Below are positions 11,901-26,062 of a DNA stretch of 64,000 nucleotides, one piece after another; within the stretch, counting starts at the first letter, position 1, and every line of letters begins with the position of its first letter. The stretch is taken from the NCBI GenBank assembly GCA_964057225.1, contig OZ059896.1, positions 1,674,001 to 1,738,000 on the forward strand. Direction: 5' to 3'. A program made the position numbers and the translations under genes. This DNA comes from Auanema rhodensis. Lineage: Eukaryota; Nematoda; Chromadorea; Rhabditida; Rhabditidae. The notes below the pieces were generated by a model that worked only from the letters and a program-made list of their open reading frames with translations, had not been told where the DNA came from and made no database searches.

Positions 11901-11994
11901 AGATATCAACTGATATAAGTTCACACTTATATCGTCGATTTTCACCCTGAAGAATTAATTTTTTCGTTGAATAACATTGTCCATCGTTTTTGCT
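6730..11994 (+). repeat. 15-monomer higher-order unit, first copy (5265 bp)
   Basis: This segment is followed directly by a second copy at an offset of exactly 5265 bp (15 x 351). Markers in this copy are the C of GAAAAACGG at 7440, G of CGTGTTTGCC at 9531, A of CATTTTTGCC at 10582 and A of GTCAATCG at 11280. Each is found 5265 bp further right. The match begins after the T/C difference at 11994/6729 (GCTTTG against GCCTTG). No difference was seen by eye through 11933. It therefore looks like a very recent tandem duplication or an assembly duplication. Confidence 0.85.
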
Positions 11995-14900
11995 TTGAAA
12001 AAAGGAATCTAAAAACATCTACTTTTTGCTAAATTATTTTCAAATTTTTCGAAAAAATTTTTGTCAAAATGTTTTTGGAAGCAATTTTGAGTGTACATGG
12101 AAACTCAACATACACTAATGCATCATTTTTCAAACGATCATAACTAATTTTTGTATTAAGCGTTTCTCAATGTAGTATAGTGCATTCGATGCGGATTTTT
12201 AAGCTGCGTCGATCTGTACTATCAGATTTGCGCTAGCTTGAAAATGCACCGAGATATCAACTGATATAAGTTCACACTTATATCGTCGATTTTCACCCTG
12301 AAGAATTAATTTTTTCGTTGAATAACATTGTCCATCGTTTTTGCTTTGAAAAAAGGAATCTAAAAACATCTACTTTTTGCTAAATTATTTTCAAATTTTT
12401 CGAAAAAATTTTTGTCAAAATGTTTTTGGAAGCAATTTTGAGTGTACATGGAAACTCAACATACACTAATGCATCATTCTTCAAACGATCATAACTAATT
12501 TTTGTATTAAGCTTTTCTCAATGAAGTTTAGTGCATTCGATGCGGATTTTTAAGCTGCGTAGATCTGTGTTATCAGATTTGCGCTAGCTTAAAAATGCAT
12601 CGAGATATCAACTGATATAAGTTCACACTTATATCCTCGATTTTCACCCTGAAGAATTAATTTTTTAGTTGAATAACATTGTCTATCGTTTTTGCTTTGA
12701 AAAACGGAATCTAAAAACATCTACTTTTTGCTAAATTATTTTGAAATTTTTCGAAAAAATTTTTGTCAAAATGTTTTTGGAAGCAATTTTGAGTGTACAT
12801 GGAAACTCAACATACACTAATGCATCATTTTTCAAACGATCATAACTAATTTTTGTATTAAGCGTTTCTCAATGTAGTATAGTGCATTCGATGCGGATTT
12901 TTAAGCTGCGTCGATCTGTACTATCAGATTTGCGCTAGCTTGAAAATGCACCGAGATATCAACTGATATAAGTTCACACTTATATCCTCGATTTTCACCC
13001 TGAAGAATTAATTTTTTCGTTGAATAACATTGTCCATCGTTTTTGCCTTGAAAAAAGGAATCTAAAAACATCTACTTTTTGCTAAATTATTTTCAAATTT
13101 TTCGAAAAAATTTTTGTCAAAATGTTTTTGGAAGCAATTTTGAGTGTACATGGAAACTCAACATACACTAATGCATCATTTTTCAAACGATCATAACTAA
13201 TTTTTGTATTAAGCGTTTCTCAATGTAGTATAGTGCATTCGATGCGGATTTTTAAGCTGCGTCGATCTGTACTATCAGATTTGCGCTAGCTTGAAAATGC
13301 ACCGAGATATCAACTGATATAAGTTCACACTTATATCCTCGATTTTCACCCTGAAGAATTAATTTTTTCGTTGAATAACATTGTCCATCGTTTTTGCCTT
13401 GAAAAAAGGAATCTAAAAACATCTACTTTTTGCTAAATTATTTTCAAATTTTTCGAAAAAATTTTTGTCAAAATGTTTTTGGAAGCAATTTTGAGTGTAC
13501 ATGGAAACTCAACATACACTAATGCATCATTTTTCAAACGATCATAACTAATTTTTGTATTAAGCTTTTCTCAATGAAGTTTAGTGCATTCGATGCGGAT
13601 TTTTAAGCTGCGTAGATCTGTGTTATCAGATTTGCGATAGCTTAAAAATGCACCGAGATATCAACTGATATAAGTTCACACTTATATCCTCGATTTTCAC
13701 CCTGAAGAATTAATTTTTTCGTTGAATAACATTGTCTATCGTTTTTGCCTTGAAAAAAGGAATCTAAAAACATCTACTTTTTGCTAAATTATTTTCAAAT
13801 TTTTCGAAAAAATTTTTGTCAAAATGTTTTTGGAAGCAATTTTGAGTGTACATGGAAACTCAACATACACTAATGCATCATTTTTCAAACGATCATAACT
13901 AATTTTTGTATTAAGCGTTTCTCAATGTAGTATAGTGCATTCGATGCGGATTTTTAAGCTGCGTCGATCTGTACTATCAGATTTGCGCTAGCTTGAAAAT
14001 GCACCGAGATATCAACTGATATAAGTTCACACTTATATCGTCGATTTTCACCCTGAAGAATTAATTTTTTCGTTGAATAACATTGTCCATCGTTTTTGCT
14101 TTGAAAAAAGGAATCTAAAAACATCTACTTTTTGCTAAATTATTTTCAAATTTTTCGAAAAAATTTTTGTCAAAATGTTTTTGGAAGCAATTTTGAGTGT
14201 ACATGGAAACTCAACATACACTAATGCATCATTTTTCAAACGATCATAACTAATTTTTGTATTAAGCTTTTCTCAATGAAGTTTAGTGCATTCGATGCGG
14301 ATTTTTAAGCTGCGTAGATCTGTGTTATCAGATTTGCGCTAGCTTAAAAATGCACCGAGATATCAACTGATATAAGTTCACACTTATATCCTCGATTTTC
14401 ACCCTGAAGAATTAATTTTTTCGTTGAATAACATTGTCCATCGTTTTTGCCTTGAAAAAAGGAATCTAAAAACATCTACTTTTTGCTAAATTATTTTCAA
14501 ATTTTTCGAAAAAATTTTTGTCAAAATGTTTTTGGAAGCAATTTTGAGTGTACATGGAAACTCAACATACACTAATGCATCATTTTTCAAACGATCATAA
14601 CTAATTTTTGTATTGAGCGTTTCTCAATGTAGTATAGTGCATTCGATGCGGATTTTTAAGCTGCGTCGATCTGTACTATCAGATTTGCGCTAGCTTGAAA
14701 ATGCACCGAGATATCAACTGATATAAGTTCACACCTATATCCTCGATTTTCACCCTGAAGAATTAATTTTTTCGTTGAATAACATTGTCTATCGTGTTTG
14801 CCTTGAAAAAAGGAATCTAAAAACATCTACTTTTTGCTAAATTATTTTGAAATTTTTCGAAAAAATTTTTGTCAAAATGTTTTTGGAAGCAATTTTGAGT

Positions 14901-17198
14901 GTACATGGAAACTCAACATACACTAATGCATCATTTTTCAAACGATCATAACTAATTTTTGTATTAAGCTTTTCTCAATGAAGTTTAGTGCATTCGATGC
15001 GGATTTTTAAGCTGCGTAGATCTGTGTTATCAGATTTGCGCTAGCTTAAAAATGCATCGAGATATCAACTGATATAAGTTCACACTTATATCCTCGATTT
15101 TCACCCTGAAGAATTAATTTTTTAGTTGAATAACATTGTCTATCGTTTTTGCTTTGAAAAAAGGAATCTAAAAACATCTACTTTTTGCTAAATTATTTTG
15201 AAATTTTTCGAAAAAATTTTTGTCAAAATGTTTTTGGAAGCAATTTTGAGTGTACATGGAAACTCAACATACACTAATGCATCATTTTTCAAACGATCAT
15301 AACTAATTTTTGTATTAAGCTTTTCTCAATGAAGTTTAGTGCATTCGATGCGGATTTTTAAGCTGCGTAGATCTGTGTTATCAGATTTGCGATAGCTTAA
15401 AAATGCACCGAGATATCAACTGATATAAGTTCACACTTATATCCTCGATTTTCACCCTGAAGAATTAATTTTTTCGTTGAATAACATTGTCTATCGTTTT
15501 TGCCTTGAAAAAAGGAATCTAAAAACATCTACTTTTTGCTAAATTATTTTCAAATTTTTCGAAAAAATTTTTGTCAAAATGTTTTTGGAAGCAATTTTGA
15601 GTGTACATGGAAACTCAACATACACTAATGCATCATTTTTCAAACGATCATAACTAATTTTTGTATTAAGCTTTTCTCAATGAAGTTTAGTGCATTCGAT
15701 GCGGATTTTTAAGCTGCGTAGATCTGTGTTATCAGATTTGCGATAGCTTAAAAATGCACCGAGATATCAACTGATATAAGTTCACACTTATATCCTCGAT
15801 TTTCACCCTGAAGAATTAATTTTTTCGTTGAATAACATTGTCTATCATTTTTGCCTTGAAAAAAGGAATCTAAAAACATCTACTTTTTGCTAAATTATTT
15901 TCAAATTTTTCGAAAAAATTTTTGTCAAAATGTTTTTGGAAGCAATTTTGAGTGTACATGGAAACTCAACATACACTAATGCATCATTTTTCAAACGATC
16001 ATAACTAATTTTTGTATTAAGCGTTTCTCAATGTAGTATAGTGCATTCGATGCGGATTTTTAAGCTGCGTCGATCTGTACTATCAGATTTGCGCTAGCTT
16101 GAAAATGCACCGAGATATCAACTGATATAAGTTCACACTTATATCGTCGATTTTCACCCTGAAGAATTAATTTTTTCGTTGAATAACATTGTCCATCGTT
16201 TTTGCTTTGAAAAAAGGAATCTAAAAACATCTACTTTTTGCTAAATTATTTTCAAATTTTTCGAAAAAATTTTTGTCAAAATGTTTTTGGAAGCAATTTT
16301 GAGTGTACATGGAAACTCAACATACACTAATGCATCATTCTTCAAACGATCATAACTAATTTTTGTATTAAGCGTTTCTCAATGAAGTTTAGTGCATTCG
16401 ATGCGGATTTTTAAGCTGCGTAGATCTGTGTTATCAGATTTGCGCTAGCTTAAAAATGCATCGAGATATCAACTGATATAAGTTCACACTTATATCCTCG
16501 ATTTTCACCCTGAAGAATTAATTTTTTAGTTGAATAACATTGTCAATCGTTTTTGCTTTGAAAAAAGGAATCTAAAAACATCTACTTTTTGCTAAATTAT
16601 TTTGAAATTTTTCGAAAAAATTTTTGTCAAAATGTTTTTGGAAGCAATTTTGAGTGTACATGGAAACTCAACATACACTAATGCATCATTTTTCAAACGA
16701 TCATAACTAATTTTTGTATTAAGCGTTTCTCAATGTAGTATAGTGCATTCGATGCGGATTTTTAAGCTGCGTCGATCTGTACTATCAGATTTGCGCTAGC
16801 TTGAAAATGCACCGAGATATCAACTGATATAAGTTCACACTTATATCCTCGATTTTCACCCTGAAGAATTAATTTTTTCGTTGAATAACATTGTCCATCG
16901 TTTTTGCCTTGAAAAAAGGAATCTAAAAACATCTACTTTTTGCTAAATTATTTTCAAATTTTTCGAAAAAATTTTTGTCAAAATGTTTTTGGAAGCAATT
17001 TTGAGTGTACATGGAAACTCAACATACACTAATGCATCATTTTTCAAACGATCATAACTAATTTTTGTATTAAGCGTTTCTCAATGTAGTATAGTGCATT
17101 CGATGCGGATTTTTAAGCTGCGTCGATCTGTACTATCAGATTTGCGCTAGCTTGAAAATGCACCGAGATATCAACTGATATAAGTTCACACTTATATC
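11995..17198 (+). repeat. 15-monomer higher-order unit, second copy
   Basis: This copy repeats the rare markers of the first: C at 12705, G at 14796, A at 15847 and A at 16545. It ends at 17199, where C (TATATCCTCG) replaces the G found at 11934 (TATATCGTCG). The two-copy block spans about 10.5 kb. It contains within each copy the remains of a five-mer repeat and an older copy of monomers from 2.9-5.9 kb. Confidence 0.85.
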
Positions 17199-20100
17199 CT
17201 CGATTTTCACCCTGAAGAATTAATTTTTTCGTTGAATAACATTGTCCATCGTTTTTGCCTTGAAAAAAGGAATCTAAAAACATCTACTTTTTGCTAAATT
17301 ATTTTCAAATTTTTCGAAAAAATTTTTGTCAAAATGTTTTTGGAAGCAATTTTGAGTGTACATGGAAACTCAACATACACTAATGCATCATTTTTCAAAC
17401 GATCATAACTAATTTTTGTATTAAGCTTTTCTCAATGAAGTTTAGTGCATTCGATGCGGATTTTTAAGCTGCGTAGATCTGTGTTATCAGATTTGCGATA
17501 GCTTAAAAATGCACCGAGATATCAACTGATATAAGTTCACACTTATATCCTCGATTTTCACCCTGAAGAATTAATTTTTTCGTTGAATAACATTGTCTAT
17601 CGTTTTTGCCTTGCAAAAGGAATCTAAAAACATCTACTTTTTGCTAAATTATTTTCAAATTTTTCGAAAAAATTTTTGTCAAAATGTTTTTGGAAGCAAT
17701 TTTGAGTGTACATGGAAACTCAACATACACTAATGCATCATTTTTCAAACGATCATAACTAATTTTTGTATTAAGCGTTTCTCAATGTAGTATAGTGCAT
17801 TCGATGCGTATTTTTAAGCTGCGTCGATTTGTACTATCAGATTTGCGCTAGCTTGAAAATGCACCGAGATATCAACTGATATAAGTTCACACTTATATCG
17901 TCGATTTTCACCCTGAAGAATTAATTTTTTCGTTGAATAACATTGTCTATCGTTTTTGCCTTGAAAAAAGGAATCTAAAAACATCTACTTTTTGCTAAAT
18001 TATTTTCAAATTTTTCGAAAAAATTTTTGTCAAAATGTTTTTGGAAGCAATTTTGAGTGTACATGGAAACTCAACATACACTAATGCATCATTTTTCAAA
18101 CGATCATAACTAATTTTTGTATTAAGCTTTTCTCAATGAAGTTTAGTGCATTCGATGCGGATTTTTAAGCTGCGTAGATCTGTGTTATCAGATTTGCGAT
18201 AGCTTAAAAATGCACCGAGATATCAACTGATATAAGTTCACACTTATATCCTCGATTTTCACCCTGAAGAATTAATTTTTTCGTTGAATAACATTGTCTA
18301 TCGTTTTTGCCTTGAAAAAAGGAATCTAAAAACATCTACTTTTTGCTAAATTATTTTCAAATTTTTCGAAAAAATTTTTGTCAAAATGTTTTTGGAAGCA
18401 ATTTTGAGTGTACATGGAAACTCAACATACACTAATGCATCATTTTTCAAACGATCATAACTAATTTTTGTATTAAGCGTTTCTCAATGTAGTATAGTGC
18501 ATTCGATGCGGATTTTTAAGCTGCGTCGATCTGTACTATCAGATTTGCGCTAGCTTGAAAATGCACCGAGATATCAACTGATATAAGTTCACACTTATAT
18601 CGTCGATTTTCACCCTGAAGAATTAATTTTTTCGTTGAATAACATTGTCCATCGTTTTTGCTTTGAAAAAAGGAATCTAAAAACATCTACTTTTTGCTAA
18701 ATTATTTTCAAATTTTTCGAAAAAATTTTTGTCAAAATGTTTTTGGAAGCAATTTTGAGTGTACATGGAAACTCAACATACACTAATGCATCATTCTTCA
18801 AACGATCATAACTAATTTTTGTATTAAGCTTTTCTCAATGAAGTTTAGTGCATTCGATGCGGATTTTTAAGCTGCGTAGATCTGTGTTATCAGATTTGCG
18901 CTAGCTTAAAAATGCATCGAGATATCAACTGATATAAGTTCACACTTATATCCTCGATTTTCACCCTGAAGAATTAATTTTTTAGTTGAATAACATTGTC
19001 TATCGTTTTTGCTTTGAAAAAAGGAATCTAAAAACATCTACTTTTTGCTAAATTATTTTGAAATTTTTCGAAAAAATTTTTGTCAAAATGTTTTTGGAAG
19101 CAATTTTGAGTGTACATGGAAACTCAACATACACTAATGCATCATTTTTCAAACGATCATAACTAATTTTTGTATTAAGCGTTTCTCAATGTAGTATAGT
19201 GCATTCGATGCGGATTTTTAAGCTGCGTCGATCTGTACTATCAGATTTGCGCTAGCTTGAAAATGCACCGAGATATCAACTGATATAAGTTCACACTTAT
19301 ATCCTCGATTTTCACCCTGAAGAATTAATTTTTTCGTTGAATAACATTGTCCATCGTTTTTGCCTTGAAAAAAGGAATCTAAAAACATCTACTTTTTGCT
19401 AAATTATTTTCAAATTTTTCGAAAAAATTTTTGTCAAAATGTTTTTGGAAGCAATTTTGAGTGTACATGGAAACTCAACATACACTAATGCATCATTTTT
19501 CAAACGATCATAACTAATTTTTGTATTAAGCTTTTCTCAATGAAGTTTAGTGCATTCGATGCGGATTTTTAAGCTGCGTAGATCTGTGTTATCAGATTTG
19601 CGATAGCTTAAAAATGCACCGAGATATCAACTGATATAAGTTCAAACTTATATCCTCGATTTTCACCCTGAAGAATTAATTTTTTCGTTGAATAACATTG
19701 TCTATCGTTTTTGCCTTGAAAAAAGGAATCTAAAAACATCTACTTTTTGCTAAATTATTTTCAAATTTTTCGAAAAAATTTTTGTCAAAATGTTTTTGGA
19801 AGCAATTTTGAGTGTACATGGAAACTCAACATACACTAATGCATCATTTTTCAAACGATCATAACTAATTTTTGTATTAAGCGTTTCTCAATGTAGTATA
19901 GTGCATTCGATGCGGATTTTTAAGCTGCGTCGATCTGTACTATCAGATTTGCGCTAGCTTGAAAATGCACCGAGATATCAACTGATATAAGTTCACACCT
20001 ATATCCTCGATTTTCACCCTGAAGAATTAATTTTTTCGTTGAATAACATTGTCTATCGTTTTTGCCTTGAAAAAAGGAATCTAAAAACATCTACTTTTTG

Positions 20101-23001
20101 CTAAATTATTTTGAAATTTTTCGAAAAAATTTTTGTCAAAATGTTTTTGGAAGCAATTTTGAGTGTACATGGAAACTCAACATACACTAATGCATCATTT
20201 TTCAAACGATCATAACTAATTTTTGTATTAAGCTTTTCTTAATGAAGTTTAGTGCATTCGATGCGGATTTTTAAGCTGCGTAGATCTGTGTTATCAGATT
20301 TGCGCTAGCTTAAAAATGCACCGAGATATCAACTGATATAAGTTCACACTTATATCCTCGATTTTCACCCTGAAGAATTAATTTTTTAGTTGAATAACAT
20401 TGTCTATCGTTTTTGCCTTGAAAAAAGGAATCTAAAAACATCTACTTTTTGCTAAATTATTTTGAAATTTTTCGAAAAAATTTTTGTCAAAATGTTTTTG
20501 GAAGCAATTTTGAGTGTACATGGAAACTCAACATACACTAATGCATCATTTTTCAAACGATCATAACTAATTTTTGTATTAAGCGTTTCTCAATGTAGTA
20601 TAGTGCATTCGATGCGGATTTTTAAGCTGCGTCGATCTGTACTATCAGATTTGCGCTAGCTTGAAAATGCACCGAGATATCAACTGATATAAGTTCACAC
20701 TTATATCCTCGATTTTCACCCTGAAGAATTAATTTTTTCGTTGAATAACATTGTCCATCGTTTTTGCCTTGAAAAAAGGAATCTAAAAACATCTACTTTT
20801 TGCTAAATTATTTTCAAATTTTTCGAAAAAATTTTTGTCAAAATGTTTTTGGAAGCAATTTTGAGTGTACATGGAAACTCAACATACACTAATGCATCAT
20901 TTTTCAAACAATCATAACTAATTTTTGTATTAAGCTTTTCTCAATGAAGTTTAGTGCATTCGATGCGGATTTTTAAGCTGCGTCGATCTGTACTATCAGA
21001 TTTGCGCTAGCTTGAAAATGCACCGAGATATCAACTGATATAAGTTCACACTTATATCCTCGATTTTCACCCTGAAGAATTAATTTTTTAGTTGAATAAC
21101 ATTGTCTATCGTTTTTGCCTTGAAAAAAGAAATCTAAAAACATCTACTTTTTGCTAAATTATTTTGAAATTTTTCGAAAAAATTTTTGTCAAAATGTTTT
21201 TGGAAGCAATTTTGAGTGTACATGGAAACTCAACATACACTAATGCATCATTTTTCAAACGATCATAACTAATTTTTGTATTAAGCGTTTCTCAATGTAG
21301 TATAGTGCATTCGATGCAAATTTTTAAGCTGCGTCGATCTGTACTATCAGATTTGCGCTAGCTTGAAAATGCACCGAGATATCAACTGATATAAGTTCAC
21401 ACTTATATCCTCGATTTTCACCCTGAAGAATTAATTTTTTCGTTGAATAACATTGTCCATCGTTTTTGCCTTGAAAAAAGGAATCTAAAAACATCTACTT
21501 TTTGCTAAATTATTTTCAAATTTTTCGAAAAAATTTTTGTCAAAATGTTTTTGGAAGCAATTTTGAGTGTACATGGAAACTCAACATACACTAATGCATC
21601 ATTTTTCAAACGATCATAACTAATTTTTGTATTAAGCGTTTCTCAATGTAGTATAGTGCATTCGATGCGGATTTTTAAGCTGCGTCGATCTGTACTATCA
21701 GATTTGCGCTAGCTTGAAAATGCACCGAGATATCAACTGATATAAGTTCACACTTATATCCTCGATTTTCACCCTGAAGAATTAATTTTTTCGTTGAATA
21801 ACATTGTCCATCGTTTTTGCCTTGAAAAAAGGAATCTAAAAACATCTACTTTTTGCTAAATTATTTTCAAATTTTTCGAAAAAATTTTTGTCAAAATGTT
21901 TTTGGAAGCAATTTTGAGTGTACATGGAAACTCAACATACACTAATGCATCATTTTTCAAACGATCATAACTAATTTTTGTATTAAGCTTTTCTCAATGA
22001 AGTTTAGTGCATTCGATGCGGATTTTTAAGCTGCGTAGATCTGTGTTATCAGATTTGCGATAGCTTAAAAATGCACCGAGATATCAACTGATATAAGTTC
22101 ACACTTATATCCTCGATTTTCACCCTGAAGAATTAATTTTTTCGTTGAATAACATTGTCTATCGTTTTTGCCTTGAAAAAAGGAATCTAAAAACATCTAC
22201 TTTTTGCTAAATTATTTTCAAATTTTTCGAAAAAATTTTTGTCAAAATGTTTTTGGAAGCAATTTTGAGTGTACATGGAAACTCAACATACACTAATGCA
22301 TCATTTTTCAAACGATCATAACTAATTTTTGTATTAAGCGTTTCTCAATGTAGTATAGTGCATTCGATGCGGATTTTTAAGCTGCGTCGATCTGTACTAT
22401 CAGATTTGCGCTAGCTTGAAAATGCACCGAGATATCAACTGATATAAGTTCACACCTATATCCTCGATTTTCACCCTGAAGAATTAATTTTTTCGTTGAA
22501 TAACATTGTCTATCGTTTTTGCCTTGAAAAAAGGAATCTAAAAACATCTACTTTTTGCTAAATTATTTTGAAATTTTTCGAAAAAATTTTTGTCAAAATG
22601 TTTTTGGAAGCAATTTTGAGTGTACATGGAAACTCAACATACACTAATGCATCATTTTTCAAACGATCATAACTAATTTTTGTATTAAGCGTTTCTCAAT
22701 GTAGTATAGTGCATTCGATGCGGATTTTTAAGCTGCGTCGATCTGTACTATCAGATTTGCGCTAGCTTGAAAATGCACCGAGATATCAACTGATATAAGT
22801 TCACACCTATATCCTCGATTTTCACCCTGAAGAATTAATTTTTTCGTTGAATAACATTGTCTATCGTTTTTGCCTTGAAAAAAGGAATCTAAAAACATCT
22901 ACTTTTTGCTAAATTATTTTGAAATTTTTCGAAAAAATTTTTGTCAAAATGTTTTTGGAAGCAATTTTGAGTGTACATGGAAACTCAACATACACTAATG
23001 T
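17199..23001 (+). repeat. Mixed type I/II monomers, no clear large duplication
   Basis: About 16.5 monomers lie between the 15-mer and 9-mer blocks. They include ordinary type I and II units, one unit with CATTCTTC (near 18795), the 350-bp unit 51 and a hybrid unit at 20709-21059 that joins AAGCTTTTCTCAATGAAG to GTCGATCTGTACT. Units 64-66 (22113-23165) resemble units 72-74 at an offset of 2811 bp (eight monomers plus the 3-bp insertion), which suggests an earlier, partly overwritten copy of the next block. Confidence 0.6.
17611..17620 (+). repeat. One-base deletion in monomer 51
   Basis: The usual TTGAAAAAAGG reads TTGCAAAAGG here (C at 17614), so the monomer is 350 bp (17551-17900). The next monomer starts at 17901 rather than 17902. 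It is found once in the window, so it arose after the local duplications or was not copied. The position is a homopolymer of six A, a common place for both slippage and sequencing error. Confidence 0.85.
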
Positions 23002-24510
23002 ATCATTTTTCAAACGATCATAACTAATTTTTGTATTAAGCGTTTCTCAATGTAGTATAGTGCATTCGATGCGGATTTTTAAGCTGCGTCGATCTGTACT
23101 ATCAGATTTGCGCTAGCTTGAAAATGCACCGAGATATCAACTGATATAAGTTCACACTTATATCCTCGATTTTCACCCTGAAGAATTAATTTTTTCGTTG
23201 AATAACATTGTCCATCGTTTTTGCCTTGAAAAAAGGAATCTAAAAACATCTACTTTTTGCTAAATTATTTTCAAATTTTTCGAAAAAATTTTTGTCAAAA
23301 TGTTTTTGGAAGCAATTTTGAGTGTACATGGAAACTCAACATACACTAATGCATCATTTTTCAAACGATCATAACTAATTTTTGTATTAAGCTTTTCTCA
23401 ATGAAGTTTAGTGCATTCGATGCGGATTTTTAAGCTGCGTAGATCTGTGTTATCAGATTTGCGCTAGCTTAAAAATGCACCGAGATATCAACTGATATAA
23501 GTTCACACTTATATCCTCGATTTTCACCCTGAAGAATTAATTTTTTAGTTGAATAACATTGTCTATCGTTTTTGCCTTGAAAAAAGGAATCTAAAAACAT
23601 CTACTTTTTGCTAAATTATTTTGAAATTTTTCGAAAAAATTTTTGTCAAAATGTTTTTGGAAGCAATTTTGAGTGTACATGGAAACTCAACATACACTAA
23701 TGCATCATTTTTCAAACGATCATAACTAATTTTTGTATTAAGCGTTTCTCAATGTAGTATAGTGCATTCGATGCGGATTTTTAAGCTGCGTCGATCTGTA
23801 CTATCAGATTTGCGCTAGCTTGAAAATGCACCGAGATATCAACTGATATAAGTTCACACTTATATCCTCGATTTTCACCCTGAAGAATTAATTTTTTCGT
23901 TGAATAACATTGTCCATCGTTTTTGCCTTGAAAAAAGGAATCTAAAAACATCTACTTTTTGCTAAATTATTTTCAAATTTTTCGAAAAAATTTTTGTCAA
24001 AATGTTTTTGGAAGCAATTTTGAGTGTACATGGAAACTCAACATACACTAATGCATCATTTTTCAAACGATCATAACTAATTTTTGTATTAAGCTTTTCT
24101 CAATGAAGTTTAGTGCATTCGATGCGGATTTTTAAGCTGCGTAGATCTGTGTTATCAGATTTGCGCTAGCTTAAAAATGCACCGAGATATCAACTGATAT
24201 AAGTTCACACTTATATCCTCGATTTTCACCCTGAAGAATTAATTTTTTCGTTGAATAACATTGTCTATCGTTTTTGCCTTGAAAAAAGGAATCTAAAAAC
24301 ATCTACTTTTTGCTAAATTATTTTCAAATTTTTCGAAAAAATTTTTGTCAAAATGTTTTTGGAAGCAATTTTGAGTGTACATGGAAACTCAACATACACT
24401 AATGCATCATTTTTCAAACGATCATAACTAATTTTTGTATTAAGCGTTTCTCAATGTAGTATAGTGCATTCGATGCGGATTTTTAAGCTGCGTCGATCTG
24501 TACTATCAGA

Positions 24511-24513
24511 TGA
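24511..24513 (+). repeat. Three-base insertion TGA in monomer 70
   Basis: CAGATTTGCGC reads CAGATGATTTGCGC, which makes the monomer 354 bp (24219-24572). The inserted triplet duplicates neighbouring bases (GAT-GAT), so replication slippage is likely. The same insertion recurs at 27672-27674 and nowhere else in the window, which makes it a strong marker of common descent. Confidence 0.9.
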
Positions 24514-26039
24514 TTTGCGCTAGCTTGAAAATGCACCGAGATATCAACTGATATAAGTTCACACTTATATCCTCGATTTTCACCCTGAAGAATTAATTTT
24601 TTCGTTGAATAACATTGTCCATCGTTTTTGCCTTGAAAAAAGGAATCTAAAAACATCTACTTTTTGCTAAATTATTTTCAAATTTTTCGAAAAAATTTTT
24701 GTCAAAATGTTTTTGGAAGCAATTTTGAGTGTACATGGAAACTCAACATACACTAATGCATCATTTTTCAAACGATCATAACTAATTTTTGTATTAAGCT
24801 TTTCTCAATGAAGTTTAGTGCATTCGATGCGGATTTTTAAGCTGCGTCGATCTGTACTATCAGATTTGCGCTAGCTTGAAAATGCACCGAGATATCAACT
24901 GATATAAGTTCACACCTATATCCTCGATTTTCACCCTGAAGAATTAATTTTTTCGTTGAATAACATTGTCTATCGTTTTTGCCTTGAAAAAAGGAATCTA
25001 AAAACATCTACTTTTTGCTAAATTATTTTCAAATTTTTCGAAAAAATTTTTGTCAAAATGTTTTTGGAAGCAATTTTGAGTGTACATGGAAACTCAACAT
25101 ACACTAATGCATCATTTTTCAAACGATCATAACTAATTTTTGTATTAAGCGTTTCTCAATGTAGTATAGTGCATTCGATGCGGATTTTTAAGCTGCGTCG
25201 ATCTGTACTATCAGATTTGCGCTAGCTTGAAAATGCACCGAGATATCAACTGATATAAGTTCACACCTATATCCTCGATTTTCACCCTGAAGAATTAATT
25301 TTTTCGTTGAATAACATTGTCTATCGTTTTTGCCTTGAAAAAAGGAATCTAAAAACATCTACTTTTTGCTAAATTATTTTGAAATTTTTCGAAAAAATTT
25401 TTGTCAAAATGTTTTTGGAAGCAATTTTGAGTGTACATGGAAACTCAACATACACTAATGCATCATTTTTCAAACGATCATAACTAATTTTTGTATTAAG
25501 CGTTTCTCAATGTAGTATAGTGCATTCGATGCGGATTTTTAAGCTGCGTCGATCTGTACTATCAGATTTGCGCTAGCTTGAAAATGCACCGAGATATCAA
25601 CTGATATAAGTTCACACCTATATCCTCGATTTTCACCCTGAAGAATTAATTTTTTCGTTGAATAACATTGTCTATCGTTTTTGCCTTGAAAAAAGGAATC
25701 TAAAAACATCTACTTTTTGCTAAATTATTTTGAAATTTTTCGAAAAAATTTTTGTCAAAATGTTTTTGGAAGCAATTTTGAGTGTACATGGAAACTCAAC
25801 ATACACTAATGTATCATTTTTCAAACGATCATAACTAATTTTTGTATTAAGCGTTTCTCAATGTAGTATAGTGCATTCGATGCGGATTTTTAAGCTGCGT
25901 AGATCTGTACTATCAGATTTGCGCTAGCTTGAAAATGCACCGAGATATCAACTGATATAAGTTCACACCTATATCCTCGATTTTCACCCTGAAGAATTAA
26001 TTTTTTCGTTGAATAACATTGTCTATCGTTTTTGCCTTG

Positions 26040-26062
26040 AAAAAGGAATCTGAAAACATCTA
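26040..26062 (+). repeat. One-base deletion with two linked changes, monomer 75
   Basis: The run GAAAAAAGG is shortened to GAAAAAGG, with TCTGAAAACATC and CTAATTTTTG in place of TCTAAAAACATC and CTACTTTTTG. The monomer is 350 bp. The same three linked changes recur at 29201-29223, 3161 bp later, and nowhere else. Confidence 0.85.

Noticed and set aside
17614-17614. Single-base deletion in monomer 51 as a biological event
   Set aside because: Retained as a feature, but not as a finding of its own: it lies in a homopolymer A run, where sequencing error is as likely as slippage. The similar deletion at 26040 is trusted more because it is linked to two substitutions and copied.
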